Shown one piece after another: positions 38,001 to 51,051 of a stretch of 64,000 nucleotides of DNA. A program made the translations under genes and the position numbers. How positions within the stretch are numbered: the first letter of the stretch is position 1; each line of letters starts with the position of its first letter. The DNA comes from Galbula dea (lineage: Eukaryota > Chordata > Aves > Piciformes > Galbulidae): positions 1,326,876 to 1,390,875 of the forward strand of contig VWZX01008476.1 in NCBI GenBank assembly GCA_013399015.1. Direction: 5' to 3'. The notes under the pieces were generated by a model. It worked only from the letters and a program-made list of their open reading frames with translations. It had not been told where the DNA came from and made no database searches.

Positions 38001-41000
38001 CTCTCCCCAAAAAGAGTGGAAACTCTCTTTGTATTTGTTTCTCAGACCAAACACAAGTAAAAAATTTAGGGAAGATACTCCTACTCCGGCATCAGGCTTA
38101 GGTGAAGATCTTGCTGAAGAAGGCAAATAAACTCAAGACACACAGTGGGATTTGGCAGAATAAAACTTCTCATGTTTTTTAAATGCACCCTACAGACACT
38201 GATGTTGATGCATTGGGCAGCATCTGAAAAAACAATTACCTCCTTACCTTCTCCAAAAAAACACTCCACAAGATATGCTTCTTACTTGTTATCATAAAAT
38301 TGACCCCATTCACTCCCCAGAACACAAGCCTTTGAAAGTTTAAACCTTAGCCTTCAAATAATCAAATATCCTTCCAAAAGTGCCTTCCCCCATCCCAAGG
38401 AGGTAGCATAAGTCCCTCATTACCTGCAGAGAAGCAGTGCCAGTGCAGGAAGGATGACAAGAAGGTATGCTGAGGTTATGCTGCCTTTATCAGCCAGCTC
38501 TTTACATGGCTGATGATGTCAAATGTTAATAGACAGCAATCATAGCCTAATTTGATTGAATTCTTCCATATTCTGTCTGAAAAAGAGTAGATAATTCATC
38601 ATTTTTCAAACATGGTTTGCTGGCAGCAAACTATGCCATGCTATGAGGGAAATAGTGAAATTGCAGTTGGGTTTCTAGACATTTCAGCCCAGGGCCTTCC
38701 TGGAAAGCAATGACAATGGACCTCAAGGGCTACTGGCTGTCATGTGGAATAAGAATCTCCACTGATATATTGTTCAGGTTTTGTTAGTACTAGATTTTTA
38801 TAGTCTCCTGATGTAACAGTTTTACAGTCAAATATGAGCTATGAGAGCCTAAATTCATCAAGTTTTGAGAGGTCATATTATTTTCTTGCTTCCACCTGTC
38901 GGGTTTTTAATGACACCTGCTCATTCAGATGGGGCAGTGACTGTGTAAGGACATTTCACTTAGTGATCAGGAATTATGGAAATTTAGGAAAGACTTGTCT
39001 ATGAATTGTTAGTGCCAACTCCAAAAATGTGTAGAGGTAAGCTAAATAATGATAGCTTGTATAAACCATTACTGTTTCATTTTTGGTTTATGTCTTGTTA
39101 AATCACTAAGTGGTTTTAGCTGAGCCCATGTTTGACAGAGATGTTATTTGTGTATTTTTTAAAAATCCACTCCAGAATAGAAATGTAATTATTTTACAGA
39201 TATCTGGATTTTACTGTGCCATCAACTTTGTACCATTAAGCAAGGAATTCAAGACTTCTTTAGGGATACATTAGGAGCCTTTTCTCATTGAGATCATGAG
39301 AGAAAAGTTAGAAGGCTCTTATGGTACCTTTTGAGCTAAATTCTGAAATAAGAATCAAAATAAGTCCAATGGAGAATATAAGCAATTTTCTCCAAGATTT
39401 TGTGAAAATAGACTTTTGAGTTTTCCTTCAGCTGGCGAGGTATGGACTTGAAATTAATTTATTAGTTCCAATAAAATTTAGTAAAGGCAATTTAAATTAC
39501 TGGGGATACATTTTCAATAACCTCGAGTAAACTTGCTTAAGAATTAATTTTGTGTGAAATTAAACAAAAGAATCCATAAAACAACATAATTGGAAAGATG
39601 TTTTTCTGTATTCTTGTCATCTTCTCTTTTATGTTGCTGGCAACTTACTTTGTTTTAGCCTGAGGCTTTGTTTATTGATTGTGGCCAACAGAAGGGCAAA
39701 CATGAAAAAAATGAGGAGGCAAACTAAACTCTGTCTGCAGATGAAGGTCAACTTCACATCATGTGATCTCAGGAACAGAATTTTCACATTATCTCTAAAA
39801 TGAAATACCACAAACTCATAGGCTGAAATACTTGACACTAATGATCTGACTAGTCAAGTCAAAACTGTGCTTAACAGAGCTGTGGTTTTTTGTAGCAGTT
39901 ACAATGGGTCAGAAGTAAGACACTCCTAACAGCAATACTGAGAGAGGCCTGCAGCTTATTTTATCAGAGATTTCTAATGAAAATTAATTTTAATAAATGG
40001 ATTTCAATAAATTATAAGAAACTTCTATGTTACATACTCCTGCATGTCTGGTTATGAGCTGGATTTTCCTCCTGAGATACATCTTCAGGCTCACAATATA
40101 TTATTTATATTAATATTATTTATATTTATATTTGGAGAGACAGGGGTTTAGTTCTACAAGGTCTCACTATTCAGAGCCAGCCCTATTTGGCCTAGATGTT
40201 TTCCCACTGAGATATGTGGAGGTTTTACAATTGGTATTAGCCTGATTTTGCATCACATTTACACCAGTGGTAAAGCTTCATCAGATTTCAGTATAGGCCA
40301 AAGCTGAGGTGATCTGTAAATCCTATTTAACTGTAAAAGTTAAAGAGAATTTAAACAGTCTGCAGTGAACCATACAGATGGAAGCTAATCTTTTTGTTCT
40401 AGTGTCCTACTGAAGCACGTTGCACAGAACAGTCTGTGGCAACACCTTCAGCTCATTTCAGGGAGAGAAAGGTGCCAGTCTTGCAGTTGACAGTGAAACA
40501 TCTTCAGCACTGTCAGAGGCTCATGCCTTGAGGGTTTTAAGCTGGACATGTCTTTAACTTCAGAGGTGTGAAATAATACCTTCAGTGAAGTTGATGAGCA
40601 TTTTTGTTTCAGAGTATAGCCTTCAAACCCACAAATCTCAGCAGCAAGTACCACATAAATCTTTAACATAAAACTGAGCATTGGGTAAGACCTGCTGCTT
40701 TTAATTAACTTTTAATCTTTGCTGAGCTGCTTTTCTTTTAATTGCTGCTACAGCTACTTAATTTCTCTCCCCAGCATTACCAGTTGTTGGGGTTTGTGGT
40801 GGATTTTTTTAAATGTAATTTTTTCTTCTTGCTTGAGTGGTGGAAGATAAAAGCTACCGTGTGGCTAGTTGGAACAGCTTCCCCAAAATGGATCAGCTTC
40901 TGAACAGGTCTTATTTCTTTAAACTGTTTTGCAGTAGTCTTAAAGAAAGCTCAAAGTCTTCCAAGCCAGAATTAATGTGCCATGGCTATGAAGTGAGCAG

Positions 41001-42630
41001 AAGGCAAGTATTAGTAACCCAGCATAAGCATAGTTGTAGATTGAAGTACTTTGGATTCCTGTCTTCAGAGTACCAACCTAAGAAGGTTTCAGGTACAGGA
41101 GAACCATTGGAGAACAGACACAAAAGGGATGTAGAACTCTTCATTTTCCCTATTTTCTACATTAGTTCTTACAGAGCTATTCAGTCCATGCTTAAGAGGT
41201 GGATTAAGTCTTCAACATGTTCAGTAATGATGGTGGTATAACATACCTCACATCCCTCTCTCTTTTCTGGCTGTTCATTCCCACCCTGTGCCTGGGATTG
41301 ACTTTAAAGAAAACCTTGAAAAACATGTTAGAGAAAAAAACCAAACAAAACCCTCCTAGATTTGCTCCTGGTGTAGTTGACAGAGCAGACATACAAATGC
41401 TGGTGCTGACACCCTAAGCAGTCACAGCAAGGAGGGAAGGGCAGCAGAAGGGAGCCCAGTAAGGTCTGCTGTGATGAACCATTTGTTCTGTAAACAGGGG
41501 CCTGATTTCCCATTTCACAGGTGCTCATCCAGCCTTTCATAAATTGGCAAGTGACTTCGCAAACACTGAAAGAAGAAAGTGTAGATGTTTAAATGATCTT
41601 TTGGTAGGTTACAGGCAGATGGACTCTGCCTACCACTGGCAGTGAAGGTGAGTATGTTAGCAATTTCTAAGAGCACCTGGGTGGAAAGCTTTGCAGTTCT
41701 CTTCTCCTTTTGTGCCCTACACCACCACAGGCTGCATGATTGCCTGTACATTAACACAGCAATTAGCCGAGGAACAGCTGCTGGCTAACACTAGCTGCTT
41801 TGGAACACTAATAGTTTAATTGGGTAAATGATTAGCAACATTCACAATAAACTGGAATTTCTCTTTCTATTTACATCTAGGTTACAAATGCTGTATTGGG
41901 TGATGCATGCCTGAATCACCTGTTTTGGCAAATCAGGGCTGTGACCCACATTGCAGCAGTAAAGTGGAGTGTGTTCCACAAATCTCAGTGCTGACATATT
42001 AATGCCTGATGTCTTGTACACACAGAAATGGTGGTGAACATGCCCTACTTTAAGAAGCCAGAAACTATGCAATGTACCTTTGTACTGAGTGGGAAAGATT
42101 TCATGCCTCTACTATTGATTTACTGGAAGAGAACAAAAACAGATGTCCAGACTAATAACTTAAAAATACATAGATCAAGACTAGAAATTCCAGGTTTGAA
42201 ACTGATTTTCATGTTCAAAACTTCTGATTGGCAAGGTCAGGCCAAAGGTGGACAGCAAGCACATTATCTTGTCTCCAACACTGAAAACCAGCAAATTTTG
42301 AAGGAAAGACTACAATCAAAAGGAAAAATATAAAATAATAATTTCCCCTGACACACCTGTGGAGGTCACTAATGCAAGACCCTGCTGTGTCAATTCAGAG
42401 TGAAGAGATTACTGTGACAGCAGATTTAGCTTGTTCTGAGTATATAACCGAAATCTTAAATCCTCCTGTTGTTATATGTGAGTCTGATCAACAATGTATA
42501 CACTAAAGGACTTGCCTGACAGCCAGAGCTGCTAAAAGATGTAATCCTGATGAATTCAGTCTGCCTTTTAAAATATGGTTTCTGTAGCCAGCTCTACAAT
42601 CATTACAATCATTGCTACAAAAAGCAATCA
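29063..42630. other. Intergenic stretch without recognised gene
   Basis: About 13.5 kb of AT-rich DNA. Apart from the possible CR1 remnant near 31 kb and low-complexity patches (for example TTATTTATATTAATATTATT near 40098) I see nothing supportable. The longest frame, 134 codons at 40837-41241 on the plus strand, has no domain or repeat and is within what chance gives in sequence of this composition. Confidence 0.5.
30975..31075 (-). mobile_element. Possible very old CR1 remnant
   Basis: The stretch TTGGTTGGAATAAATCTTTG, then TCATATAGTTCAGTCATCTC, then AATCAGGTCAACAATGG, resembles the reversed CR1 3' region (GTTGGAAGGGACCT... ATCTAGTCCAACC), but with many substitutions. This is a resemblance only. 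Confidence 0.35.
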
Positions 42631-42742
42631 TTTTGGATACACTTCTGTGTGACCTGGTCTAGGGAATCCTGCTCTGGTAGGGGGGTTGGACTAGATGATC
42701 TTTTGAGGTCCCTTCCAGATACTAACATTCTGTGATTCTGTG
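42631..42742 (+). mobile_element. CR1 LINE 3'-end fragment
   Basis: A well-preserved CR1 tail: CTTCTGTGTGACCTGGTCTA, GGGGGGTTGGACTAGATGAT, GAGGTCCCTTCCAGATAC, then ATTCTGTGATTCTGTGAT. About 112 bp long, 5'-truncated. Confidence 0.93.
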
Positions 42743-43744
42743 ATTTCAGTTAAGTTACAGACAGCTTCTTCACACACAGTAACCCATTAGACTCATACTA
42801 CAAGTTTGGACTTTTATTACTACAACATTTTGTGTAAATAGATGTTTCTGGTTTAACTGATCTGTCCTTGCCTTAAATATTTCACATAACTCATTTATCT
42901 GTTCAGATCCAGCCTCATTAAATCAAACTCCCATTACATTGTGCTAATATCAAAGCAGTTTCTATGCTCCTGTCAAAAATCCCCTTCCCTCTATGCAACA
43001 TGAAACTTGCTTCTCTCACTGATTCTGCCTCAGTTATTTCACTGGAAGTTGTAACTCTTGGACACGGTTGAAGAAACAACAAAAGTCTTTTAACATTCCT
43101 TAAACTTCCTGAAAATGGGTATGCTGCACAGTGACATAATCTTACTGCCATGACCCCTTATTTCCCATTCTCTGCCAGACTCTCTCTCACTGTCATTTCC
43201 CATTTAAAATGATGCTCCAGGTTTTTAGGGATGGAAACTTTGTTTTTTATCCATTTTTTGCGAACAGTAACTATAATAAAAGTAAGGCAAATGTGGGACC
43301 TGTCTGTCCAGTAATGCACTGTTCCTGGTGACAACCTTCAGGCCTCTTGCCTGTTAGTGCACTCAGTTTTCCCCCCTTCAGCTCACCCAGAAGGTGGTGA
43401 TGTTCAGCAGAACTGTTATCAGCAGTTTAAGTAGTTTCTCCCTGCCTGCACAGATGAGTGAATCTTAACACACATTCCCTGACACTCCTAGTCCCTTCAG
43501 CAGCCTCCTACAGCTCAGAGGAAATGGAAAAAGTTTTGTCATGGATGTCTGAAGGTCTCACATCTGAGCAGCAAATTTAATGCTAGGATCATAGTTGAAC
43601 TTCCCTGATTCCAATTTGTTCACTCTCAAATACTTTAATGTGCTCAAGATACTGCTGCCCCTCATGTTAAGTCAGGACTAAACAGTGATTTCTATATAGA
43701 TATGCCCAGTATCTTAGGCTTTGGAGAAAACCCAAATCCTCCTA

Positions 43745-43795
43745 GGAAAATAAATTTTTTTTAAAAATAAAAATAATTTTAAAAATAAAACACAT
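43745..43795. repeat. A/T low-complexity tract
   Basis: Nearly pure A and T with a repeated AAAAATAAAAATAATTTTA pattern. No protein or RNA signal. Confidence 0.85.
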
Positions 43796-46700
43796 AAAAG
43801 GTCATTGGAATAACTACTAATTTATGTTTCCTTTGTGGAATGAGGGAGAAGAAATAGTGGTGTGTTGTGGGAAGTTAATAGAAGCATTGTCATAACTTTG
43901 GACCTGACTCCTCTTTATTTGTGAGTCAGAATGCTCATACACATACAGCAGCAACCTGGGAACCTCAGGCTGGACCAAAGATTCATGTGGAATCACTGAG
44001 GCAATAGAAATATCCTTTAGCCAGGCCCAACTGAACCATTTTCTGCATAAAAAAAGATTTACAGAGCAAATGCAGCATATGTGGAGCTATAATTAGTTCC
44101 CCAAATGTTGGGCAGTTTTTTGAGAGAATTGCTACAATCTATAGTGTAATAGAGTACAGAGCGTAATGTAATCACAGATTATTCTTTAATTTACACAGTT
44201 CTCAGTGAGTATCAGGGCAAACAAGCTGAACATCTGGTAGCAGAGACACCTACCAATGAACTTAGAGCTGTATTTTAACTCATGCAGCTGTCCTAGCTAG
44301 CCAGATTAAAAGCTTTTGTTACTCGTGATGTCTGCAACATGTGTGTAAGAGACTGTGGGAAAAAATTAAGTCTCACATCATTTGCAAGCTCTTTTTGTGA
44401 AGGAAACTCTTCCTCTCATAAATTATGTATTCACTCAGGCTAAAAATACAGCTTTGTAAGTCATATTCACATGACCTATGTACTAAGAATGTGCCTGTAA
44501 CACCAGAATAGTAAATGTACTAGAAGAATTGACAAAACAGCGATACCTGACTCTGCACTTGCAAAAAGTTTTTGTTCCTTTCTGTCTTGTTTAGTATTTT
44601 CCCTAAGGAATTGAAGCATCATATATTTCTTCCTGTCCTTTAAAAATGTCATGTATTTCAACTCAGTCCAGGTTATATGCTTCCTGGTGCCTAACTAAAC
44701 GTTAATGGACTTGTACAGTGTGTGAGTCAGCGAATAATTTGGAGGACAAATACAGTATGATTTTTGTGTTTTGGACCCCTGAAATGGTTTTGACAAGGTG
44801 ACAATCATGAGAATATTTCTTCTTCCCCAGGCAATGGAGGAATGGATAATATTGTCTTGAATATAATGACCAGAGGAAAATTAGTTGTGTCTGCCATCAT
44901 GATCTGGGACCTCTTGGTAGAGCCAAACAGTATAGAATGGGGTTTGTCTCACCCATTGACTAGTGCAATGATTTCTCAGGGATGTGTTGTTGGACATCTG
45001 GAAAATTCATTCCTGATATACTTAAAAACTGCTCTAATTTTGTCTCTTTAAATTTTAGACAATAGATATGAACAAATCAGTATTAGAAGTCTGACATTTT
45101 GAGCTTTCATCTCCATACTAACATGGGGTTGCTTCAAACTGCAGTATATTTTGTCCAGTCTGGCTGTAAATGAGATACTTCATTGGGCTGTAGACATTTG
45201 ACTAATGTGTCCTCATTACATTCTTGTTTGTGACTGAAATGATTCCTCTCTACAGAGTTAGTAGCCTCCAAAAACTGCCTGCTATCCTGAACCATTTTTT
45301 TACTGATACATTATTTGTGCTGTACAATCCATCGGTGGCTCCAAATCATTAGTCAAGATCCTATAGTTGTAAGAATTTTATAGACCCATAAAGGCAAAAA
45401 TGGATACTCAAGTTTGTATTCTAAATCTAAGAAAGCTGTAAGTAGTAATATACATAGTTATAGGGACTGTAAGGCAAAACTCCTGTGATTAATAGGATTT
45501 TCTTTTTAAAGAGCCAGTCAGACACTCTGTCAGCATGCAGTCACGACACTATTCCTAAGACATATGTTATTGATATGGGCTTTTATGTTAGTCTGACACT
45601 ACATTGATTTCCAGGCAAGATGTGGTCTTCAGTAATCAAACTTTACACATGAATTTCAAAAGGCATGAAATTTTACTTGGGGCAATAATAGCCTTGTTTA
45701 ATAAATGCCTCTCTTGTGTTTATGGTAGTGGGATTATATATGACAAAGTAAAAGAAAAAAAAAAGGAAAACTACTTTTTTTGGGCTATCATTACTGTGTT
45801 AAAGATTCTTCAAAACCAGTACAAGTTTGTGCTTAGTACATGCCATTCTGAATTGCATGATACTTATGTTCCTGGGAAGAGGATTTTAATATCAACAAAC
45901 AGGGAAAATTGTCACAGAGGCAAGACTGATGCAGCACGTAGTCTTATTTCAGGAAACTTTGTAACATACTAGAGTTGCTGTATGTAGCTGGGTTGCTGTT
46001 TGGGTACTAAGCTAAGGACACCATCTTTAATCAACAAAAACAATACTAATTTCCTGTGTCTTATTTACTAATAAGCAGGCTAAAGCAAAATGCAATTGTG
46101 CAGTACTTATATCATCCTGAAAAAAACGCTTGGAAGTCATCTAGGCTTATGGATGCAAACAATATGTGTATTTCAGTAGTGCCTATGAATTTTCCATTCA
46201 GACCTGTGGGTGCTGTCTTGGAAGAATTTGGTAACCTGAATTCTCTGTGGGCACAAGAGTGATAATACCAACAGCCAAAGCTCTACACAGTATTAGAACC
46301 AAGGCAGTTTTCCTTGTGAGGTTTTATGACCTCTTGGAGGGACAGCTAACATATTTATAGCACAGTTGAGAGCAGGGTTCTAGGATACTATATTTGAAAA
46401 CAGGCATTACATGACCTTGTACTATGTTTCCTGCCAATTATGCTTCAAGGCATGTTATACACTGCTGTGAAATATGCTCCAGAACAGAAAGAAAGTTCAG
46501 ACCTCTGAATCAAGACTATTTATAGCTACTGTGCTGCTGTGGTTAGCAGGTCTTCCTTGGCTTTGTGTTATTTTCCTGCTTACCTGAGACTTCATAATTT
46601 TGCTTCACCACACATACCTTGATTCCCTGTCATGCTGCACTTTTACAAAGCACCACCCCTATTAATAGACTTGGTTTAATGTAGGCACATAGCAAAGGCA

Positions 46701-46969
46701 CTGTGAAAACTTCCCCAAATAAATGTATTACTGCACTTCAGGTTTGAGTTGCATAATTGCTTTTACCTCTTCAGAAGCCAAACTGTAATATCCAAAATTT
46801 AAAAGTCTTCTATACACAGTTCAGGGAAGTGCTGGATAAGTTATCTCCAAGCTTGCAAGGAGAAAGCGGACATATCAACCAGTTGTCAACCAGGTTAGTA
46901 TTGTGGTGTTCACCAATTCACATGGGTGCAGGTTTTGCACAACTTTGGGAGAAAGTGTCCACAGTGAAG

Positions 46970-47042
46970 CAGGTTTTCAAGCCTGGCCTTAGCGTTTTGA
47001 GCTGCAGATGGTGCTACTGAGCTATGAACTCTTGAAAACCTG
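46970..47042. repeat. 12-bp perfect inverted repeat with 49-base loop
   Basis: CAGGTTTTCAAG at 46970-46981 is the exact reverse complement of CTTGAAAACCTG at 47031-47042. It could form a stem-loop. It carries no other feature of a known RNA or transposon terminus. Confidence 0.6.
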
Positions 47043-50000
47043 CCTCTCAATGGAAGCATCACCCATCATGCTGCTGCCTCATGACTGATGTCTCTCTTGA
47101 TGTCAATTTACGAGACGAGTCACTTAAAGACCATTGCACTGTCAGACTTTGTAGGGGAAGTTGCTAGGTTTGGCAGCAGCAAAGAAGATGCTCAGTGGCT
47201 TTTAACACCACAGTGTGCTTATGAGATATTTTGAGGTTTTCGCATCTTCTTCTGAATAGGGATGAAATGTTTTAAAATTTGTGAGAGGTTTTAACACTTA
47301 TGTTACCAAACAAGTAACTTTTTACTCTGAAATTTTATTTATTCCAAGTGTTCAATTTTGCAAAAGGGTAAATGAGCTCATTAGCTTTCAGCTTCTATTA
47401 AAACACAGTGAAATTCTCATTTATTTCAACATTTGTTTCCAAAGATAAGTGTAAATTCATCCCCTTAGGCTTTTGTTCCAGCCCTCTGTGGCACCCTCCT
47501 ATCAACTAAGAGAATTAAAATACCATTTCATTTTTGCATTCACAAATGTAGGCAGGTGATACTCCTGGCTGGAGACAAGGGCATCTATGGGACAGGGAGG
47601 GAACAGGGACAGAAACAGAGGAGTCATCAGGCACTCACCAACACCAGCAGTGGAGAAAAGGGGTACCCAAGGAGCAAAGTTTATGCATCGGGTACAAAAT
47701 AGAAAGGGTGTGGGTAATAATTCTGCTTTGGGCATGAATTGAATGGTAGAATGATCTGGTAATGGCTTTTTCAGTAATTAACTTCCTAGCTTAACTTTCT
47801 GACTACTGCTGGAAATCATAATAGAAATTTTTGCAGTAGTTAAAGAGAAAAGAATCATAGTGCCCAAAATGAGAGATGAATAATAAACTTAATATCTGTG
47901 AGGCATTCAGTGACAGATGCTCAAAATGTGCTCCTAGGGAGATAAGATTCCAGTGACCTTGACCTACAGTAGTCATCTCTTATAGATGTCCAGTAAAATG
48001 TTGTTGTTATTCAGAGAAAAGAGACATGTCTAAACACATTGTCATGACATACAAATAAAATTTTGTTACAAAGGGTCTTACAATGGGGGAAGGAACCCAG
48101 AATTTGTTTTCCTTCCAAGTAGGGTCACATTTCATTATCTCATATAGAAAATAACTGAGTATACAACTAAGAAGATGAATTGAGACCCTGATTCCAACAC
48201 ATGCTGGAATACTATTAATCCTGGGATTAATCCTATGTTTTAGTGTTAAATCATAGTGTATTTGAGTTTTAGTAAGAAAGCTCAAGTATGGGGGGTTTTT
48301 TACTGCTTTACATTCTTTTCTAAAATGAAAAGATATGGTTTTCATTTCATTTTGCACAACAGCATTGATTTTCTAGAAAAACTTTTAGAAATGAAAGAAG
48401 ACAAAACTTCTTCCATAAATTTATCTCATTATCTCATGGCAAAAATATAATCCAGAAATGTGAGAAAGTTAAACAAGCCACTCTTGATTTTGGGGATAAG
48501 GCATAAAAAAAGCCATGAAAACTCACAAATAATAGTTCTAACAATAGACAAATTAGCAGCCTCTTTCCTGGTATACTGCCTAAAAATAGGCAGAACACTA
48601 GGAATATTAAATAAATCAACTCCAGCAAAATATTCAAAAGCTTTTTTAAAAAAAATAGAACATAATAAAAGAAACTTTAAAAATGGGAATGTTATAGCAA
48701 TCAAAGTTATTTTAAATGCTGGTGCACCACTAAATCCTAAATTCTGCCACTATTGTCATCTGGGCATCCCAATTGAAAATAATGTCTCACCCAGCAGTTC
48801 AATAACACAAAACCTCTTCAAGCAAGGTGAATTACTTGTGAGGTCAGCCTAGATTATTCTGCCTGTATGTGTCTTGTTCTCTGATTCTGTAACCCTCACT
48901 CAGAGGTATACCAACTAATTTCCTCCTCAGATTTGGATGGTTGAGAGAAAGGGATGTAGGTTAGCACCAGCCAGGTAGGCTATGCACCACTCCTTTAGTG
49001 ACCCACTAATGCCATGGGAAACCTTAGCTGGCTGCTTTGCCTTGTCTTCATGCTCATTTGTAATATGAAAACTGACACAAAGCTCACAGACCTCCATTGG
49101 AGCTGGAGGGCTCAAATACAGGACTATTTAAAAGGCTGCAGAGATATACCACATTGTTTGACAACATAGCACATTGCAATGGAAAGGAAACTTTTGACTA
49201 ACAGGGGAAAAAAGGCCAGTGATGGTTGCTGCAGTGGAAAGCAAAGTGTCAGCCTATTTTTCCATTACTGTTTGGGAGCTGTGGCATGGATACACAAAAG
49301 TTAGCTTTAGGCAGTCAATTTAGGCATCCACATTGCAAATTGATCCAGTTTCCTACATGCTTTGTCAAAAAAAAGTAAGGTATCACCAGGAGGGCATACA
49401 AAGGCACCCCAACTTTGAAATGTAAACTCCTCTCCTTGTTTTCTCCTAGAAAGCTCAATAAAGACTGTGGAGACTTTACTGGCCCCTGAGCTCCCATCAT
49501 GTTTCTTCATAAAAGATCATCAAACTCTCATAAAGAACATCTTCAGAGAAATCATAGAAAATACCCAAGCACTGGGAATCTGTTCAGTACTGAAAGTTAG
49601 CTCCTTCCTACCACACACCTTTAGGCAGAAAAAAGCATTTCAGCTTCATCACAACACTCCATTAAGAAGCTACTCACAGCAACTATGAGAATTGACAGTT
49701 CCTACAACAGTGTGACTTAATCTGATCTTTGCTTTTTAAAGAGAAAAGTTTTCAGAGGTCTTTTATACAATATACTCACATATAAGTATTCTCAAGCATT
49801 CTCAGAAATTTCAAGGGCTAATAAGTCCTTTAGAAGTATTTTTAGAAGTTTCTATTATTGTCCACAAAAGAATAATTTGTCTTCTGGTTTGTGGTTAGTT
49901 TTCCTTGATGGTCATAATTTTTCTGGTTTTCCCCTCAAAAAAACACTGCATGACAGCAGCTGCTTTTCTCCAGTCCCACAGAACCCCACAGCACAGCTGG

Positions 50001-50348
50001 CAGACACTACAGTTCATGCAGTGGTTTCTGGGCTCCACTTCGAGATCCTGTATGTCTTCTGGGAACTTTTACTCAGACTGTCAAGGGATTACTGGGAACT
50101 CTTTGAGGAACACCAGGGTGCCTGCTGCTGCCAAGAAAGGTCAGCTGCAAGAGGTTGCTACCACCCAGAGACTCTCACAGTGGGAGGAGGCCAGAAGCAT
50201 TTACAGCATCAGGGTGATGAGAGAGAGTGGCTGGATCCTTTCTGAGACATGCAGTCTCATGAGCTTCAATCCCTGATGCATTGAAGGAGGGGGTAGCAGC
50301 ACCTCTGTTTATCGGGTTGGGAAATGGAGACTCCCACAATGGGAGCTG

Positions 50349-50669
50349 ATGAGTTGGCCAACTTGCTCTGACCAAGCAGAGGCCAACAGGCTAGAAAAAA
50401 GCTTTGCAGAGAAAGCCCTGGAGGTCCTGCTGGAGAACAAGTTGACCATTAGGCAGCAATGGTCACTTGCAGCAAAAAGGGCCACCAGCTTCCTGGGCTA
50501 CATCAGGCAGAGTGTTGCCAGTAGGTCAGTGGAGGAGGTCCTTCCCCTCTGCTCAGAACTGCTGAGACACATCTGGAATGCTGTGTCCAGTGCTGGGCTT
50601 GCCACTACAAGAGAAACACTGACATACAGGAGTGAGTCTAGTGAAGGGCCACAAGCATCTGCCATATAA
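50349..50669 (+). pseudogene. Broken CR1 ORF2 (reverse transcriptase) fragment
   Basis: A 106-codon frame covering the C-terminal end of CR1 ORF2. The polymerase motifs (including the catalytic YxDD-type box) and the N-terminal endonuclease are absent. After about TTRETLTYRS the frame departs from CR1 protein and stops. It is a dead transposon gene; the true left edge of the coding match is nearer 50385. Confidence 0.8.
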
Positions 50670-51051
50670 GGAGAGACTGGAAGAGTTGGTTCTATTCAAC
50701 CTGGAGAGGTAAAGGCTCAGGGGAATCTTAGCAATGAATATAAACATCTGATGATGGGAGTAAAGAAGACAGAGCTAGACTCTTGCCAGTTGTGCTCAGT
50801 GGCAGCCCAAGAGGTAATGGGCACAAATTGAAATATAGGACATTAAAACATAAGAAAAAGCATTTTTACTGTGTCAGATACTGAAACAGATTGCCCAGAG
50901 AGTCTCTAAAGACTCTTTCCTTGCAGATATTCAAAACCCAACTATCTGTACATGGCCCTGGGCAACCTTCTCTACCTGACCCTGCTCAGAGCAGGGTGGT
51001 TGAACTAGACAATCTTCTGAGGTGCCTTCCAATTTCAGCCATCCTGTGTAC
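50380..51051 (+). mobile_element. CR1 LINE copy with reverse-transcriptase C-terminal remnant
   Basis: The longest CR1 copy in the window. At its start the plus frame still reads RLEKSFAEKALEVLLENKL, then QQWSLAAKRATSFLGYIRQS, then VASRSVEEVLPLCSELLRH. This matches the C-terminal part of CR1 ORF2 (typically EKDLGVLVDNKL...LAAKKANGILGCIRRS...VASRS). The DNA then follows the CR1 3' order: GGAGAGACTGGAAGAGTTGG, TTCAACCTGGAGAGGTAAAG, GGCACAAATTGAAATATAGG, ACAGATTGCCCAGAGAG, and CCCTGGGCAACCTTCTCTAC with GGTTGAACTAGACAATC. It ends CAGCCATCCTGTG. The catalytic part of the reverse transcriptase is missing and the frame breaks by 50670, so it is inactive. The left boundary is approximate. Confidence 0.9.

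Larger units (their letters stand above)
42743..50379. other. Intergenic stretch without recognised gene
   Basis: AT-rich DNA with an A/T low-complexity patch at about 43745-43795, a short inverted repeat at 46970-47042 and a 130-codon frame at 48460-48852. The 400 bases just before the CR1 at 50380 (CCCACAGAACCCCACAGCAC onward) are less AT-rich and could be an unrecognised repeat or more of the same element. I cannot name it. Confidence 0.5.

Noticed and set aside
40837..41241. 134-codon plus-strand frame
   Set aside because: No homology recognised, no repeat or domain, and flanked by ordinary AT-rich DNA.
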